64,000 nucleotides of DNA from Vibrio agarivorans (GTDB taxonomy: Bacteria; Pseudomonadota; Gammaproteobacteria; Enterobacterales; Vibrionaceae). The stretch is from positions 744,001 through 808,000 of the forward strand of contig NZ_JAUFQF010000001.1 in assembly GCF_030409635.1 (NCBI RefSeq), given 5' to 3'. The notes under the pieces are model-generated. The model saw only the letters and a program-made list of their open reading frames with translations, made no database searches and was not told where the DNA came from. Within the stretch, counting starts at the first letter, position 1. The number at the start of each line of letters is the position of its first letter. The position numbers and the translations under genes were made by a program. This document shows positions 1 through 8,024 of the stretch, piece after piece.

Positions 1-156
1 TCAAACAGTGAAGAAACGACTTCGGTTCGCCAACGTATATCAGAACAACTAATTCAAGAAGCCTCGCAAGGGCTGAAAGAAAGTATCGACACTTTGAAAA
101 GTCATATTGACGCGCTGTGTAAGAGTGCAACGCTGAAAGGTATATGTGTCTCTTAA
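1..156 (+). CDS. C-terminal end of an unknown protein (5' truncated by window)
   Basis: The reading frame is open from base 1 and ends in TAA at 154-156, giving 51 residues. The segment is hydrophilic and probably helical, with a run of Gln, Glu, Lys and Ser and two cysteines near the end. No start codon or recognisable domain lies inside the window. It converges on the LysE-type gene, with only 22 bp between the two stop codons and no clear hairpin there. I do not recognise the family. It could be the C-terminal helix of a regulator or of a coiled-coil protein. Confidence 0.5.
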   Translation, partial: SNSEETTSVRQRISEQLIQEASQGLKESIDTLKSHIDALCKSATLKGICVS

Positions 157-178
157 AACCCCCTCCCCAAAAATATCG

Positions 179-790
179 CTATAAAAGTATTTCTATCGCT
201 TCTTTAGCAACAGGGAAAACTGAGACAACTAACAACAATGACATTGCAACATTAAAGCGCTTTCGACTTTCAGTAGTGGTGAGCGCACTTTGGAGCATCG
301 AGCCAAACAACAACCAAACGGCGACACAAGGGAATGACACGACAAAAAATGTCCCTGCTATCGTCATAACCTGTGATAGGAAGTTCTCTGAACCACTAGT
401 AAAGGCCGCAATTGCCCCTGTTGCGACGATCCACGCTTTCGCGTTCACCCATTGAAATAGCGCGCCCTTGATAAATGATAAAGGTTTGCCCTTTTCATCC
501 TGCTCAACACCTTGCTGAGAATGGGCAATTAACCAAGCTAGATACAATAGATACGCAACGCCAACGCACTTGATGATCAAATGTAAACTTGGAAACTGTT
601 CAAACAGCGTTGAAAAGCCTAAGCCGACGAGCAATAGCATCAGAGTGAAACCAATACAGATCCCAGTTAGGAGCGGTAGTGTACGCTTGGCGCCAAAGTT
701 GGCCCCTGATGTCATCACCATTATATTGTTGGGCCCCGGCGTAATGCTTGCTGATATGGCAAAAAGTATAATTGAGAAAAAGTGTTCCAT
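179..790 (-). CDS. LysE/RhtB family amino-acid exporter
   Basis: This is a 203-residue inner-membrane protein of the usual LysE/RhtB length. It has about six hydrophobic segments and the diagnostic N-terminal motif SITPGPNNIMVMTSGANFG at about residues 15-33. Members of the family export amino acids or related small metabolites by proton antiport; the substrate cannot be told from sequence. The start is the ATG at 790-788. The next gene on the same strand, an unknown 142-residue protein, ends 31 bp upstream, so the two may be co-transcribed. The family call is firm and the substrate is unknown. Confidence 0.88.
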   Translation of the reverse strand: MEHFFSIILFAISASITPGPNNIMVMTSGANFGAKRTLPLLTGICIGFTLMLLLVGLGFSTLFEQFPSLHLIIKCVGVAYLLYLAWLIAHSQQGVEQDEKGKPLSFIKGALFQWVNAKAWIVATGAIAAFTSGSENFLSQVMTIAGTFFVVSFPCVAVWLLFGSMLQSALTTTESRKRFNVAMSLLLVVSVFPVAKEAIEILL

Positions 791-821
791 ATCAGTATCC
801 TTACCTATCTAGTGCACTGAT

Positions 822-1250
822 TCAATGGGCTAATGTTTGTGGATTGTTCACTTGCGAGCTCTCGATCCCATCGACAAAAGAAACCGACCTGGCACCGATA
901 CTTTCGTGGTTGTTCTGATACCACGACTTCAATGAAAGCAAGTCTGCTGACAGGTTCACTTCAAGTTTGGGTGTAGAGCAAATATAGTGTCTCCAACCGG
1001 TACGCATACTTAGCAAGTTCTTTAGACAATACTGCATAATCTTGGTAAACATCTGCGACTCTTTTTCCGAAGAGACATTCATCTTCAAAGGCCAGTACAA
1101 ATGCCCGCCAATTACGGCTTTATCTGAACCAAATGCAAGAATGTTCTGCTCTTGACTGTCAAGTGTGATGCTCGGTAGACACTCATAAACCTTGCCGTCA
1201 CTCTCTAGTCGAATTCTCTGCTTGGTTACTTCAATTTTCACTAATGGCAT
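822..1250 (-). CDS. Hypothetical protein, 142 aa
   Basis: The ATG at 1250 is preceded by AAGGAAGG about 8 bases upstream, so the start is well supported. The protein is soluble, with no signal peptide or membrane segment. It opens with alternating beta-strand-like stretches (VKIEVTKQRIRLES) and ends in a Ser- and Gln-rich tail. I do not recognise the family and see no catalytic motif. It lies 31 bp upstream of the LysE-type exporter on the same strand, so it may be co-transcribed with it. The 297 bp between it and the divergent LysR gene is AT-rich and should hold both promoters. Confidence 0.6.
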   Translation of the reverse strand: MPLVKIEVTKQRIRLESDGKVYECLPSITLDSQEQNILAFGSDKAVIGGHLYWPLKMNVSSEKESQMFTKIMQYCLKNLLSMRTGWRHYICSTPKLEVNLSADLLSLKSWYQNNHESIGARSVSFVDGIESSQVNNPQTLAH

Positions 1251-1547
1251 AGATTAATCCTTCCTTTACTTGGCCGATACTCAGGCCATTGCCATCTCAC
1301 CTTTGTATGCCTTCAATCAACTCAATAAGCAACTAAACACACAAAGTACAACTAAGGTAGCATAACAATGCATAACTACAGAAATATTAATAGCATCACA
1401 GCAAGTCAATTTTAGACTCAGGCTTCACACGCCCGACAAAACCATCAACTATTTGACGGTGATATTCTTTTCTTTTGTGCTTAACTCACTATATTATCAG
1501 TGTTAGTGCTATCAATAGCTCGATGATATTTGCAGGATGCATAACTC

Positions 1548-2564
1548 ATGAAGACAATCGAACAGCAACTTTCTCGCCTTGATTTGAACCTTCTGGTGTC
1601 ACTGAGTGTTTTGATCAAAGAAAAAAACGTTACGCGCGCTGCGCAGGTCCTTTACCTATCGCAACCCGCGATGAGTCGCACACTGGGGCGACTGCGTGCG
1701 CTGTTTGATGACCCACTGTTTTATCGCGAGTCTAGTGGCCTTGTACCAACGCAAAAGGCATTAGAACTGCAAGCACCGTTAGAGGAGCTGCTTCGAGCTA
1801 TGCAGCATCTCATTACTAGCACCTCCTTTGACCCAGCGACGACAGAGCACGCCTTCGCAATCTCATTACCTCCACTAATGAGCCAGTTCATGTTAGCGCC
1901 ACTTGCCAAAGCCTTTGTTTCTGAGGCGCCAAACGGCAGTTTAGTCGAGTTCCCGGCCCAACGAGACCCGATGAAACAGCTCGCTGATCGTGATGTCGAC
2001 TTTACAATTCACATCGAAAAACCAAGCGTATCTAGTGACTTCTTATGCGAAAAAATTACCTCAACCTACCCTTTGTTTTATGTCGCGCCAAATCACCCGC
2101 TAGCCAGCAAGAAAAAAGTCAGTCTAAATAATTGCCTCACCTACCCTTTTGTTGATTTTTCACTCAACATTCAATCCCACACCGTGCTTGAAAACCCGAT
2201 TGATAACTACCTTAACGAAGAGGGACTTGAGCGTAATGTGGTATTTAAAAGTGGTCATCTACTCACGCTGGTAGATGTGATGCAAAGCTCTGATACTATC
2301 CTAGTTTCATCGCATAAATTGGCAACGGTCGAAGAGTTAAACCAGAAATTAGTACCTGTTTTAGCCCTCAACAATGACAAACGTCTCCGCTTTGATATTT
2401 ATTTAATCGAGCATAAAAGGACAATGGAAAGTGCCCCCCATCAGTGGTTAAAGCAACTGATTTTCAACACACTTACCACCAGAGAGGGTGATGATCGAGT
2501 TAATGCGAGAAACGCTTGGCAATCGCCACTGGCACCCCAGCGTTGCACGAATTCAGTCAAATAA
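1548..2564 (+). CDS. LysR family transcriptional regulator with aberrant C-terminus
   Basis: The protein has 338 residues. The N-terminal winged helix-turn-helix spans about residues 10-70 (DLNLLVSLSVLIKEKNVTRAA, then QPAMSRTLGRLR) and is followed by a LysR substrate-binding domain. This is the NodD/LeuO-like 'DLNLL' branch. The last 25-30 residues, after about residue 308, do not look like a LysR tail. They are read through DNA that, in another frame, encodes the conserved middle part of an AraC-type regulator. The natural LysR end has probably been replaced by a deletion that joined two regulator genes. The DNA-binding part is intact, so it may still work. Its target is unknown; the divergent LysE-type pair is the obvious candidate. 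Confidence 0.85.
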   Translation: MKTIEQQLSRLDLNLLVSLSVLIKEKNVTRAAQVLYLSQPAMSRTLGRLRALFDDPLFYRESSGLVPTQKALELQAPLEELLRAMQHLITSTSFDPATTEHAFAISLPPLMSQFMLAPLAKAFVSEAPNGSLVEFPAQRDPMKQLADRDVDFTIHIEKPSVSSDFLCEKITSTYPLFYVAPNHPLASKKKVSLNNCLTYPFVDFSLNIQSHTVLENPIDNYLNEEGLERNVVFKSGHLLTLVDVMQSSDTILVSSHKLATVEELNQKLVPVLALNNDKRLRFDIYLIEHKRTMESAPHQWLKQLIFNTLTTREGDDRVNARNAWQSPLAPQRCTNSVK

Positions 2565-3033
2565 TGATACTCACATCTATCACTGTTTTGACACGAGTAT
2601 CCAGTTTTATCACAGTCAGCCCAGCTCAGGGTTATGGTTTCCATTAGAGCTTTTAGACCAACCTAGCCGCTCAAACGCCGATCAGCAATGGCAAGCAAAT
2701 AAGCTGGAGAATGAAATCAGTGGTGGCAGTATCAGCCAAATTTTCAGCGCATTGCGACCTTACGTGTTAGAACTGGATTTTAGCTTAGATAGAGCCGCAG
2801 ACATTGCGAACATTAAGAAACGAACACTGCAGCGTCGTCTTAATCAACATGGTCTGACTTTCAGAAGTTTGCGCGACAATCTCATTGCAGATATTGCGCT
2901 AGAGCAGTTACAAAATGGAAGCAGTGTATCGCATGTGGCCATGAACCTCGGCTATGCCAGCATTTCACAATTTTCACGCGCATTTAAGCGTATTACGGGG
3001 ATTGCGCCCTCGAAGGTGACGTCAGCATATTGA
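2488..3033 (+). pseudogene. AraC-type regulator, N-terminally truncated remnant
   Basis: The 181-residue frame carries a normal AraC C-terminal double helix-turn-helix at about residues 85-180 (RRLNQHGLTFRSLRDNL, then SVSHVAMNLGYASISQFSRAF, then ITGIAPSKV). The front part, with RETLGNRHWHPS and FYHSQPSSGLWFPLELL, matches the middle of the roughly 330-residue OruR/ArgR-like AraC proteins, from memory of that family. The first 140-150 residues are absent. The frame begins with GTG/ATG inside the 3' end of the preceding LysR gene and overlaps it by 77 bp. That placement fits a deletion junction better than a natural gene order. A short DNA-binding protein could still be made, since GAGAGGG lies next to the start. 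Confidence 0.7.
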
Positions 3034-3069
3034 TCAAAAAAGGAGTGCTCACTGAGCACTCCTCTATTC
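3034..3069 (-). terminator. Intrinsic terminator of iolG
   Basis: AGGAGTGCT (3041-3049) pairs with AGCACTCCT (3055-3063) around a 5-base loop. On the minus strand the hairpin is followed by TTTTTT, so it terminates transcription leaving iolG. It may also stop the convergent regulator gene weakly. Confidence 0.8.
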
Positions 3070-3101
3070 ATTCACAACACGTCACTTCTTATAAAGCGTA
3101 G

Positions 3102-4088
3102 TTATAGCTTCATCGTTTGATTATTTGACATAGCAGCGAGTGCCGCGTCAGCAAGTGTCAATGCAATCTCTCCATCAATACCAGTACAACAAGGCTTCTC
3201 GCCATTCAATACATCAACAAAATGTTGCCACTCAGCCACATACGCCTGCTGATAACGCTCAAGGAAGAAGTATTGCGGTGTTGCCTGAGTTTGTCCGGCT
3301 TGAGCACTGATGCTGACCAAGTTTTCCGTAGCATTAGCCACTTGGAGCATACCTTTTTCACCATGTACTTCAATTCGCTGATCATAACCATAGCCAGAGC
3401 GACGACTGTTATGAATGGTTGCCATTGCGCCTGAAGGGAAATGCAACACCACGACACTGGTATCAATGTCGCCTGCTTTTCCAATCTCTGGGTCAACCAT
3501 GCAACTGCCATGTGCTGTGACAGACACCGGCTCTTCACCGAGTATAAATCGAGCCATATCTAAATCATGAATTGTCATGTCTCTGAACATGCCACCGGAA
3601 GTTTTTGAGTACTTAGCCGGTGGTGGCGACGGATCACGCGAGGTAATAATCACACTTGCCGTTGTCCCTATCGCCCCCTCAGTTAACGCCTTCTTAAGCG
3701 CGTTAAATTGTGGATCAAAACGGCGATTAAAGCCTAACAGAAACGGGACCTTATGCTGCTCTACTACGCCAAGGCAGTCACGCACACGGCTTAAATCAAG
3801 ATCGATCGGCTTCTCACAAAAGATGGCTTTTCCTGCCCGTGCTGCCATTTCAATGTAATCGGCATGAGTGTCTGTCGCAGAGCAAATGGCGACTGCATCC
3901 ACTTTAGAATCATTAAACGCCTCTTCGACAGTTTGGCGAATAACACCGGGGTATTGCTCACAAAACTGCTCTGCAAACACATCGTAAGACTCGACAAGTG
4001 AATACAAACAAGTATTGGGGTGACTAGCAATGTTAGTCGCATGCACTTGACCAATACGGCCAGCACCAAACAGTGCAATATTAAACAT
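3102..4088 (-). CDS. iolG: myo-Inositol 2-dehydrogenase (IolG), Gfo/Idh/MocA family
   Basis: Oxidises myo-inositol to scyllo-inosose with NAD+, the first step of inositol catabolism. From the ATG at 4088 the protein has 328 residues. This start is preceded by AAGGAG at 8 bases; the longer frame to 4127 has no ribosome site. The Rossmann motif GAGRIGQVHATN lies at about residues 8-19, and the EKP motif with the catalytic lysine (CEKPID) at about residue 97. It is followed by a Gfo/Idh/MocA C-terminal domain. It is the last gene of the iol run and is followed by a strong terminator. A second family member lies at 9023-10198, so which one takes which inositol isomer is inference. Confidence 0.85.
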   Translation of the reverse strand: MFNIALFGAGRIGQVHATNIASHPNTCLYSLVESYDVFAEQFCEQYPGVIRQTVEEAFNDSKVDAVAICSATDTHADYIEMAARAGKAIFCEKPIDLDLSRVRDCLGVVEQHKVPFLLGFNRRFDPQFNALKKALTEGAIGTTASVIITSRDPSPPPAKYSKTSGGMFRDMTIHDLDMARFILGEEPVSVTAHGSCMVDPEIGKAGDIDTSVVVLHFPSGAMATIHNSRRSGYGYDQRIEVHGEKGMLQVANATENLVSISAQAGQTQATPQYFFLERYQQAYVAEWQHFVDVLNGEKPCCTGIDGEIALTLADAALAAMSNNQTMKL

Positions 4089-4185
4089 GGGAGACTCCTT
4101 AAAGAGAGTACTTAAGGCGTTACTCACTACAGTTTGTCAGCAGTGATAACGCCCTAAGGGGAGGTGAGAGATCAGTAATCAGTGT

Positions 4186-5010
4186 CTAAAAGAGACGCTT
4201 CATACCAGCAAGCATATCGCTGGCGATATCGTGATAATCCCCTTCCCATAACTGGTCATTGAGGTACTCGCCTGAATAGAAGCCTTCATAGCCAGTCTGA
4301 CGGATTGCATCTACCCACTCTTTTAACGGAATATCACCCTGGCCGATGATGTGACCGCGTAACTCTCTTTCATCAGGCCACGCTTCCAATTCAGCAGGTC
4401 GCCCACCATCGGAAATGTGGACGTTGTAGATAAGTGACGGATCAATCGCGGCCATTTGCTCTAACGTTGCGCCTCGACATGCCCACAAATGCCAAGTATC
4501 AAGAACGAAACCGAAGTTGTCGCGCCCAACCGCATCGTGTAAACGATAGTAATCTTCCAGTTTGGCAATAGGCGTCCAAGCCGCTCCTTCATACTGGAAG
4601 CGAATGCCGTAATTTTTACCGATATCGGCAATTTGACGAATGTTCTGTGCCGTGAGCTCAATATTCTGTTGCTTAGTTAAGCCATTGAGCCCCTCAAATG
4701 CGTTCAACTGTATCGTCGGGGCACCGATCTCTTTGGCAAAGCGACACAATATTTCCGTATCTGAGAACAGCTTGGCTTTACGCTCTTTATCCGTCACCTC
4801 TATCGCCCCAATAATATCAATAGCTGTCGGTTCAATACCAAACTCATCCATTCTCAATTTCAGCTGAGATGCGGTAAGACCAGCGTTAATATAACGCCAC
4901 AGTTTTTCAGTGTGAATTTCAAGACCTTGATAACCAGTCTCTTTTGCTAGACGTACATCAGAAAGAATATTGCTGTGCAGTGAGCACATTCCGTGGAGTG
5001 CGAAACGCAT
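4186..5010 (-). CDS. Sugar phosphate isomerase/epimerase, IolI-like TIM barrel
   Basis: A 274-residue xylose-isomerase-like TIM barrel (AP endonuclease 2 superfamily). The start is ATG 5010 with GAGG upstream; the frame extends to 5046 but lacks a ribosome site there. Metal-ligand positions of the family are visible as FQYEGAAWTP (Glu), VLDTWHLWA (Asp/His), VHISDG (His) and FYSGEYLN (Glu). In inositol clusters such proteins act as IolI (inosose isomerase) or IolH. The position between the RpiR regulator and iolG supports IolI, but the substrate is not proven. It lies 97 bp from iolG and 219 bp from the regulator, so a separate promoter is possible. Confidence 0.75.
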   Translation of the reverse strand: MRFALHGMCSLHSNILSDVRLAKETGYQGLEIHTEKLWRYINAGLTASQLKLRMDEFGIEPTAIDIIGAIEVTDKERKAKLFSDTEILCRFAKEIGAPTIQLNAFEGLNGLTKQQNIELTAQNIRQIADIGKNYGIRFQYEGAAWTPIAKLEDYYRLHDAVGRDNFGFVLDTWHLWACRGATLEQMAAIDPSLIYNVHISDGGRPAELEAWPDERELRGHIIGQGDIPLKEWVDAIRQTGYEGFYSGEYLNDQLWEGDYHDIASDMLAGMKRLF

Positions 5011-5085
5011 GGGGATAACCTCTTTGTTTACCCTCTCTACATTCAAACATTAATAAGGTGAATTAATTATTTAAATGTATTGTCG

Positions 5086-5109
5086 GGCTTAATTGTACAA
5101 ATTAAAGCC
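5086..5109. promoter_or_regulatory. Inverted repeat in the 219-bp gap upstream of the iolI-like gene
   Basis: GGCTTAATT and AATTAAAGCC face each other around GTACA, with one bulged base. No T-run follows on either strand, so an operator or leader structure is more likely than a terminator. It sits about 75 bp upstream of the start of the iolI-like gene. Confidence 0.35.
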
Positions 5110-5229
5110 GAACGAATCCGCAGTACTATTTTCAAATAGCCCTGGCTAACTGATTAATTGGGAAAGTCATTGGCAACACTATTGCTAACAACTCGATGTC
5201 TAACCCTACTGGTTTCGTTCAGATACGGT

Positions 5230-6066
5230 TTACTTTACTTCTTGGCAAATAAGACTAACGGCTAGAGTTTGCGCCAGATACATTGAAGCACTTAAAGAGC
5301 GGAAGCCCATTAACTCACCCTCTTCAACCTCAAAGCACACTTCCATCTTACTGCCGTGTGGAGTCATCTGATTATCGGTGATACAAACAATAGGGACATT
5401 CTTTTTGCAGGCATCATCAATCAGCTCACTCGTCTCTTGAGCGTAGGGTGCATAGGTAATGGCAAATAGCACATCATCTTCATTCATACGTCTCGTCAAA
5501 GGCGATAACATACCACCATGATCATCGAGAAGAACCACATCTTTATCTGATTTCATCAATGCGTACCACAGATAAAAAGCGACTGGGTAAGCACGACGTG
5601 TGCCTTGGATATAGATGGTCTTTGCTTTATCCATGATGCTCACTGCACGCTCTAGTTTCTGCGGAGAAACTGACAGCTGAAGTTGCTCTAAAGCTTCAAT
5701 ATTGGCGTGGCCAAAGTCTTGGAAGATCGCCTGTGGTGCATCTTGAGGCACATCTTCCATCTCACGAGCCTTGCGAACTCGCTCTTTGTAATCTCTTGGC
5801 CTATTAAGATACTGCTCACGGAACAGGGCCTGCATGGAAGAGAATCCATCAAAGCCCATAGCGTTGGAGAAACGGCTTAATGTGGACAGCGGCACATTCG
5901 CTTGATTTGCAATGGTCGCCATCGTTTCTACCGCCACCAACATAGGTTGCTCAGTAACGAAATTGGCGACTTGTTGTAGACGACTACTTAATCCATCGTA
6001 GCGCTTAGAAATTAACTCTTTTAGAGTGTCTAAGTCTTGCGGTGCACCCACTTCTAAATCCATCAT
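5230..6066 (-). CDS. RpiR/MurR family transcriptional regulator of the inositol locus (IolR-like)
   Basis: A 278-residue RpiR-type regulator. The N-terminal helix-turn-helix lies at about residues 15-90 (SSRLQQVANFVTEQP, then MATIANQANVPLSTLSRFSNAMGF). The C-terminal SIS domain lies at about 130-270 and senses sugar phosphates or related intermediates. Start ATG 6066/6063 has AAAGGAG upstream. In Gram-negative inositol loci an RpiR-type IolR represses iol genes and is released by a pathway intermediate. In Sinorhizobium the operator reported is GGAA-N6-TTCC. The TGAAA-N6-TTYCA palindromes between iolE and the transporter fit that type. The gene is separated from the iolJ-like gene by a terminator, so it has its own promoter. 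Confidence 0.88.
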   Translation of the reverse strand: MMDLEVGAPQDLDTLKELISKRYDGLSSRLQQVANFVTEQPMLVAVETMATIANQANVPLSTLSRFSNAMGFDGFSSMQALFREQYLNRPRDYKERVRKAREMEDVPQDAPQAIFQDFGHANIEALEQLQLSVSPQKLERAVSIMDKAKTIYIQGTRRAYPVAFYLWYALMKSDKDVVLLDDHGGMLSPLTRRMNEDDVLFAITYAPYAQETSELIDDACKKNVPIVCITDNQMTPHGSKMEVCFEVEEGELMGFRSLSASMYLAQTLAVSLICQEVK

Positions 6067-6104
6067 TTAAACTGCTCTCCTTTATATTACCGAATGCAGC
6101 GAAT

Positions 6105-6137
6105 AAATAAACTGTCCCCAATCAAAGCGTTGGGGAC
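6105..6137 (-). terminator. Intrinsic terminator after the iolB-iolJ unit
   Basis: GTCCCCAA (6114-6121) pairs perfectly with TTGGGGAC (6130-6137) around an 8-base loop. On the minus strand it is followed by a T-rich AGTTTATTTATT. It separates the iolJ-like gene from the RpiR regulator gene. Confidence 0.7.
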
Positions 6138-6143
6138 TTTATT

Positions 6144-6971
6144 TTAAAATAGCAGTTCGAAATTACGAATTGCTTCTTGTTTTACATGTGGCATGGCCTT
6201 GCGCATGAAGTAGATACGATCAAACTTGTCCGTCTCTTCATTCATATAATCGCGTAAGTTATGACCTAATGCCTGACGCAAACAGGTACCAATATTGAAC
6301 TTAGATACGCGGCTTAACTTCAACTTAGCAATATCTTCATCCTTGATACCACTTGTGCCGTGAATCACCAAAGGCGTAGACACTTCATTGGCAATACGAT
6401 CAAGACGACCAAAATCAATTGTACTTGTAGGCTCTGTTAATCGATGTACGTTCCCGACTGAGATTGCGACACCATCAACACCCGTTTCTTGTGCAAAGCG
6501 AGCGGCATCTTCTGGCTCAGTAAATATGGACTTGATATGGTCACGCCCTTCTTCATACGGCACTGATCCGATCTCACCTTCGACTGATGCCCCTAACGCG
6601 TGCGCAACTTCAACCACTTTACGTGTACGAGCAATATTCTCGTCAAGGGTAAGCTGTGAGCCATCGAACATCACTGAGCTAAAACCTGCTTTTAGCGCGC
6701 GATAGACGACTTCCTCTTCATAGGTATGGTCGAGGTGTAAGCAAACAGGTACAGACGCGTTATTCGCTAGGTTTAAGAACATCGCAGCCGCGGTTTCCAC
6801 ACCATAAAAATCTGCAACATCCTTGTTGCAAGCGAGGATAACCGGTTTGTTTACTTCCTCTGCAGCTTCTACGACTGCTCGGGCATCTTCGTAACCAAAC
6901 ACATTGAAACACGGTACAGCGTAATTTGACCTAGCGGCTTGAGGCAGCAACTCTTTTAATGAAACTAGCAT
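6144..6971 (-). CDS. iolJ: Class II aldolase, IolJ-like (5-dehydro-2-deoxy-phosphogluconate aldolase)
   Basis: A 275-residue class II fructose-bisphosphate-aldolase-family protein. The zinc-binding motif HLDHTYEEE lies at about residues 80-88; further signatures are GEIGSV, VGNVHR and HGTSGI. In inositol catabolism IolJ cleaves 5-dehydro-2-deoxy-gluconate 6-phosphate to dihydroxyacetone phosphate and malonate semialdehyde. The fit to that role rests on its place directly behind iolB (9 bp) and on the lack of any other aldolase in the locus. A tagatose- or fructose-bisphosphate aldolase of the same family would look similar. The start is ATG 6971 next to the iolB stop. Confidence 0.82.
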   Translation of the reverse strand: MLVSLKELLPQAARSNYAVPCFNVFGYEDARAVVEAAEEVNKPVILACNKDVADFYGVETAAAMFLNLANNASVPVCLHLDHTYEEEVVYRALKAGFSSVMFDGSQLTLDENIARTRKVVEVAHALGASVEGEIGSVPYEEGRDHIKSIFTEPEDAARFAQETGVDGVAISVGNVHRLTEPTSTIDFGRLDRIANEVSTPLVIHGTSGIKDEDIAKLKLSRVSKFNIGTCLRQALGHNLRDYMNEETDKFDRIYFMRKAMPHVKQEAIRNFELLF

Positions 6972-6980
6972 AGCAATCCC

Positions 6981-7850
6981 CTATTTAAACTTAGCAATCA
7001 TGTCTTTGATGCCAGGGATCGTTTCGACTTGGTATTCATGGTGCGGGTCGAAATGCTGAATCAAAGATTTCTCTGTTTTGCCGACAATAATAGTGAAGTA
7101 GTACATCTCGTAGCCTGGTGCCGCAACGCTTGGGTGATAACCTTTATCAATGGCAATCACTGAACCTGTTTTGACATGGTAAACCGGACCTAAATCATCT
7201 TCATGTTCATACAAGAACTGCGCACCGAAGCCAAACTCAGGATTGAAGCGGAACTGATACACCTCTTCATATAAGGTTTCTTTGCTGCCATCTTCTTTGA
7301 TGCGGTTTTCATCGTGCTTATGTGGCGGGAAGCCAGACCAACCGCCAGCACCAACAGTAAACAGCTCACTCACCAATAAACGACCGCGCTTCTCAGAGTT
7401 TGACTGACCAAGAACATGCTTGATCTTACGGTGCGTTTTGGTGTCATCAGAGCCATACTGCACAATATCAACGGTGTCTTCGCGCACACAGAAAGGTTCT
7501 AACGAAGCTTCGAACTTACCGCCGGCAATCATGATGTCAGCGTTATCACTGACACAAGAAATCTCCGCTGTGTATCCGAGTGGAACGTAAACTGCTTCAG
7601 GATTACCATCCCATACTGACTTACGCTTACCGATGTTGTCGAATGTTTCGCTTGTGCCATCTTTTGAGACAGTGATACAACAGGTTCCACCTGCAAGAAC
7701 GATCACGGTTTCGTATCCTTCAACACTGTGGTCAAATTTTTCGTTTTGTTTTAAGAAGACTTGGTTGAAATAGCACAATGGCGTGACTTCGTCATTTGCG
7801 CCAACGATAGCTTCATTCTTGTTGTCAAAAGGTGGAATATGTTTACCCAT
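6981..7850 (-). CDS. iolB: 5-Deoxy-glucuronate isomerase (IolB)
   Basis: A 289-residue bicupin isomerase that converts 5-deoxy-D-glucuronate to 5-dehydro-2-deoxy-D-gluconate. The IolB signature GGWSGFPPHKHDEN lies near residue 170 and supplies His ligands, with YEEVYQFRF and KGYHPSVAAPGYEMYYF further on. The frame extends to GTG 7865, but that GTG and the next codons form the ribosome site (GAGGA) of the ATG at 7850, so 7850 is the start. The length is slightly above the usual 270. A hairpin with a T-run lies in the 174 bp upstream, so its dose may be set separately from iolC. Confidence 0.92.
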   Translation of the reverse strand: MGKHIPPFDNKNEAIVGANDEVTPLCYFNQVFLKQNEKFDHSVEGYETVIVLAGGTCCITVSKDGTSETFDNIGKRKSVWDGNPEAVYVPLGYTAEISCVSDNADIMIAGGKFEASLEPFCVREDTVDIVQYGSDDTKTHRKIKHVLGQSNSEKRGRLLVSELFTVGAGGWSGFPPHKHDENRIKEDGSKETLYEEVYQFRFNPEFGFGAQFLYEHEDDLGPVYHVKTGSVIAIDKGYHPSVAAPGYEMYYFTIIVGKTEKSLIQHFDPHHEYQVETIPGIKDMIAKFK

Positions 7851-7908
7851 TTTTGTTTTCCTCACTAGAGCCTTAAACTAAGGCTGCAAATCCTTCACTA
7901 ACCTGCTT

Positions 7909-7980
7909 GGTATAAAAAACCGGGCCACGATGGTGTGTAAATCATTATCAGTTCCCCTCAAACGATATACCGGCCCGGGA
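7909..7980 (-). terminator. Terminator or attenuator between iolC and iolB
   Basis: On the minus strand CCGGGCC (from 7978) pairs with GGCCCGG (ending at 7920), followed directly by TTTTTTATA. The loop is about 45 bases and contains no gene. The stem-plus-T-run form is that of an intrinsic terminator, but the long loop and the position inside an operon suggest partial termination, attenuation or RNA processing. Confidence 0.55.
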
Positions 7981-8024
7981 GACATAAGATTGAGGCGTCA
8001 GTGCCGGACACACTGACTGACCTC

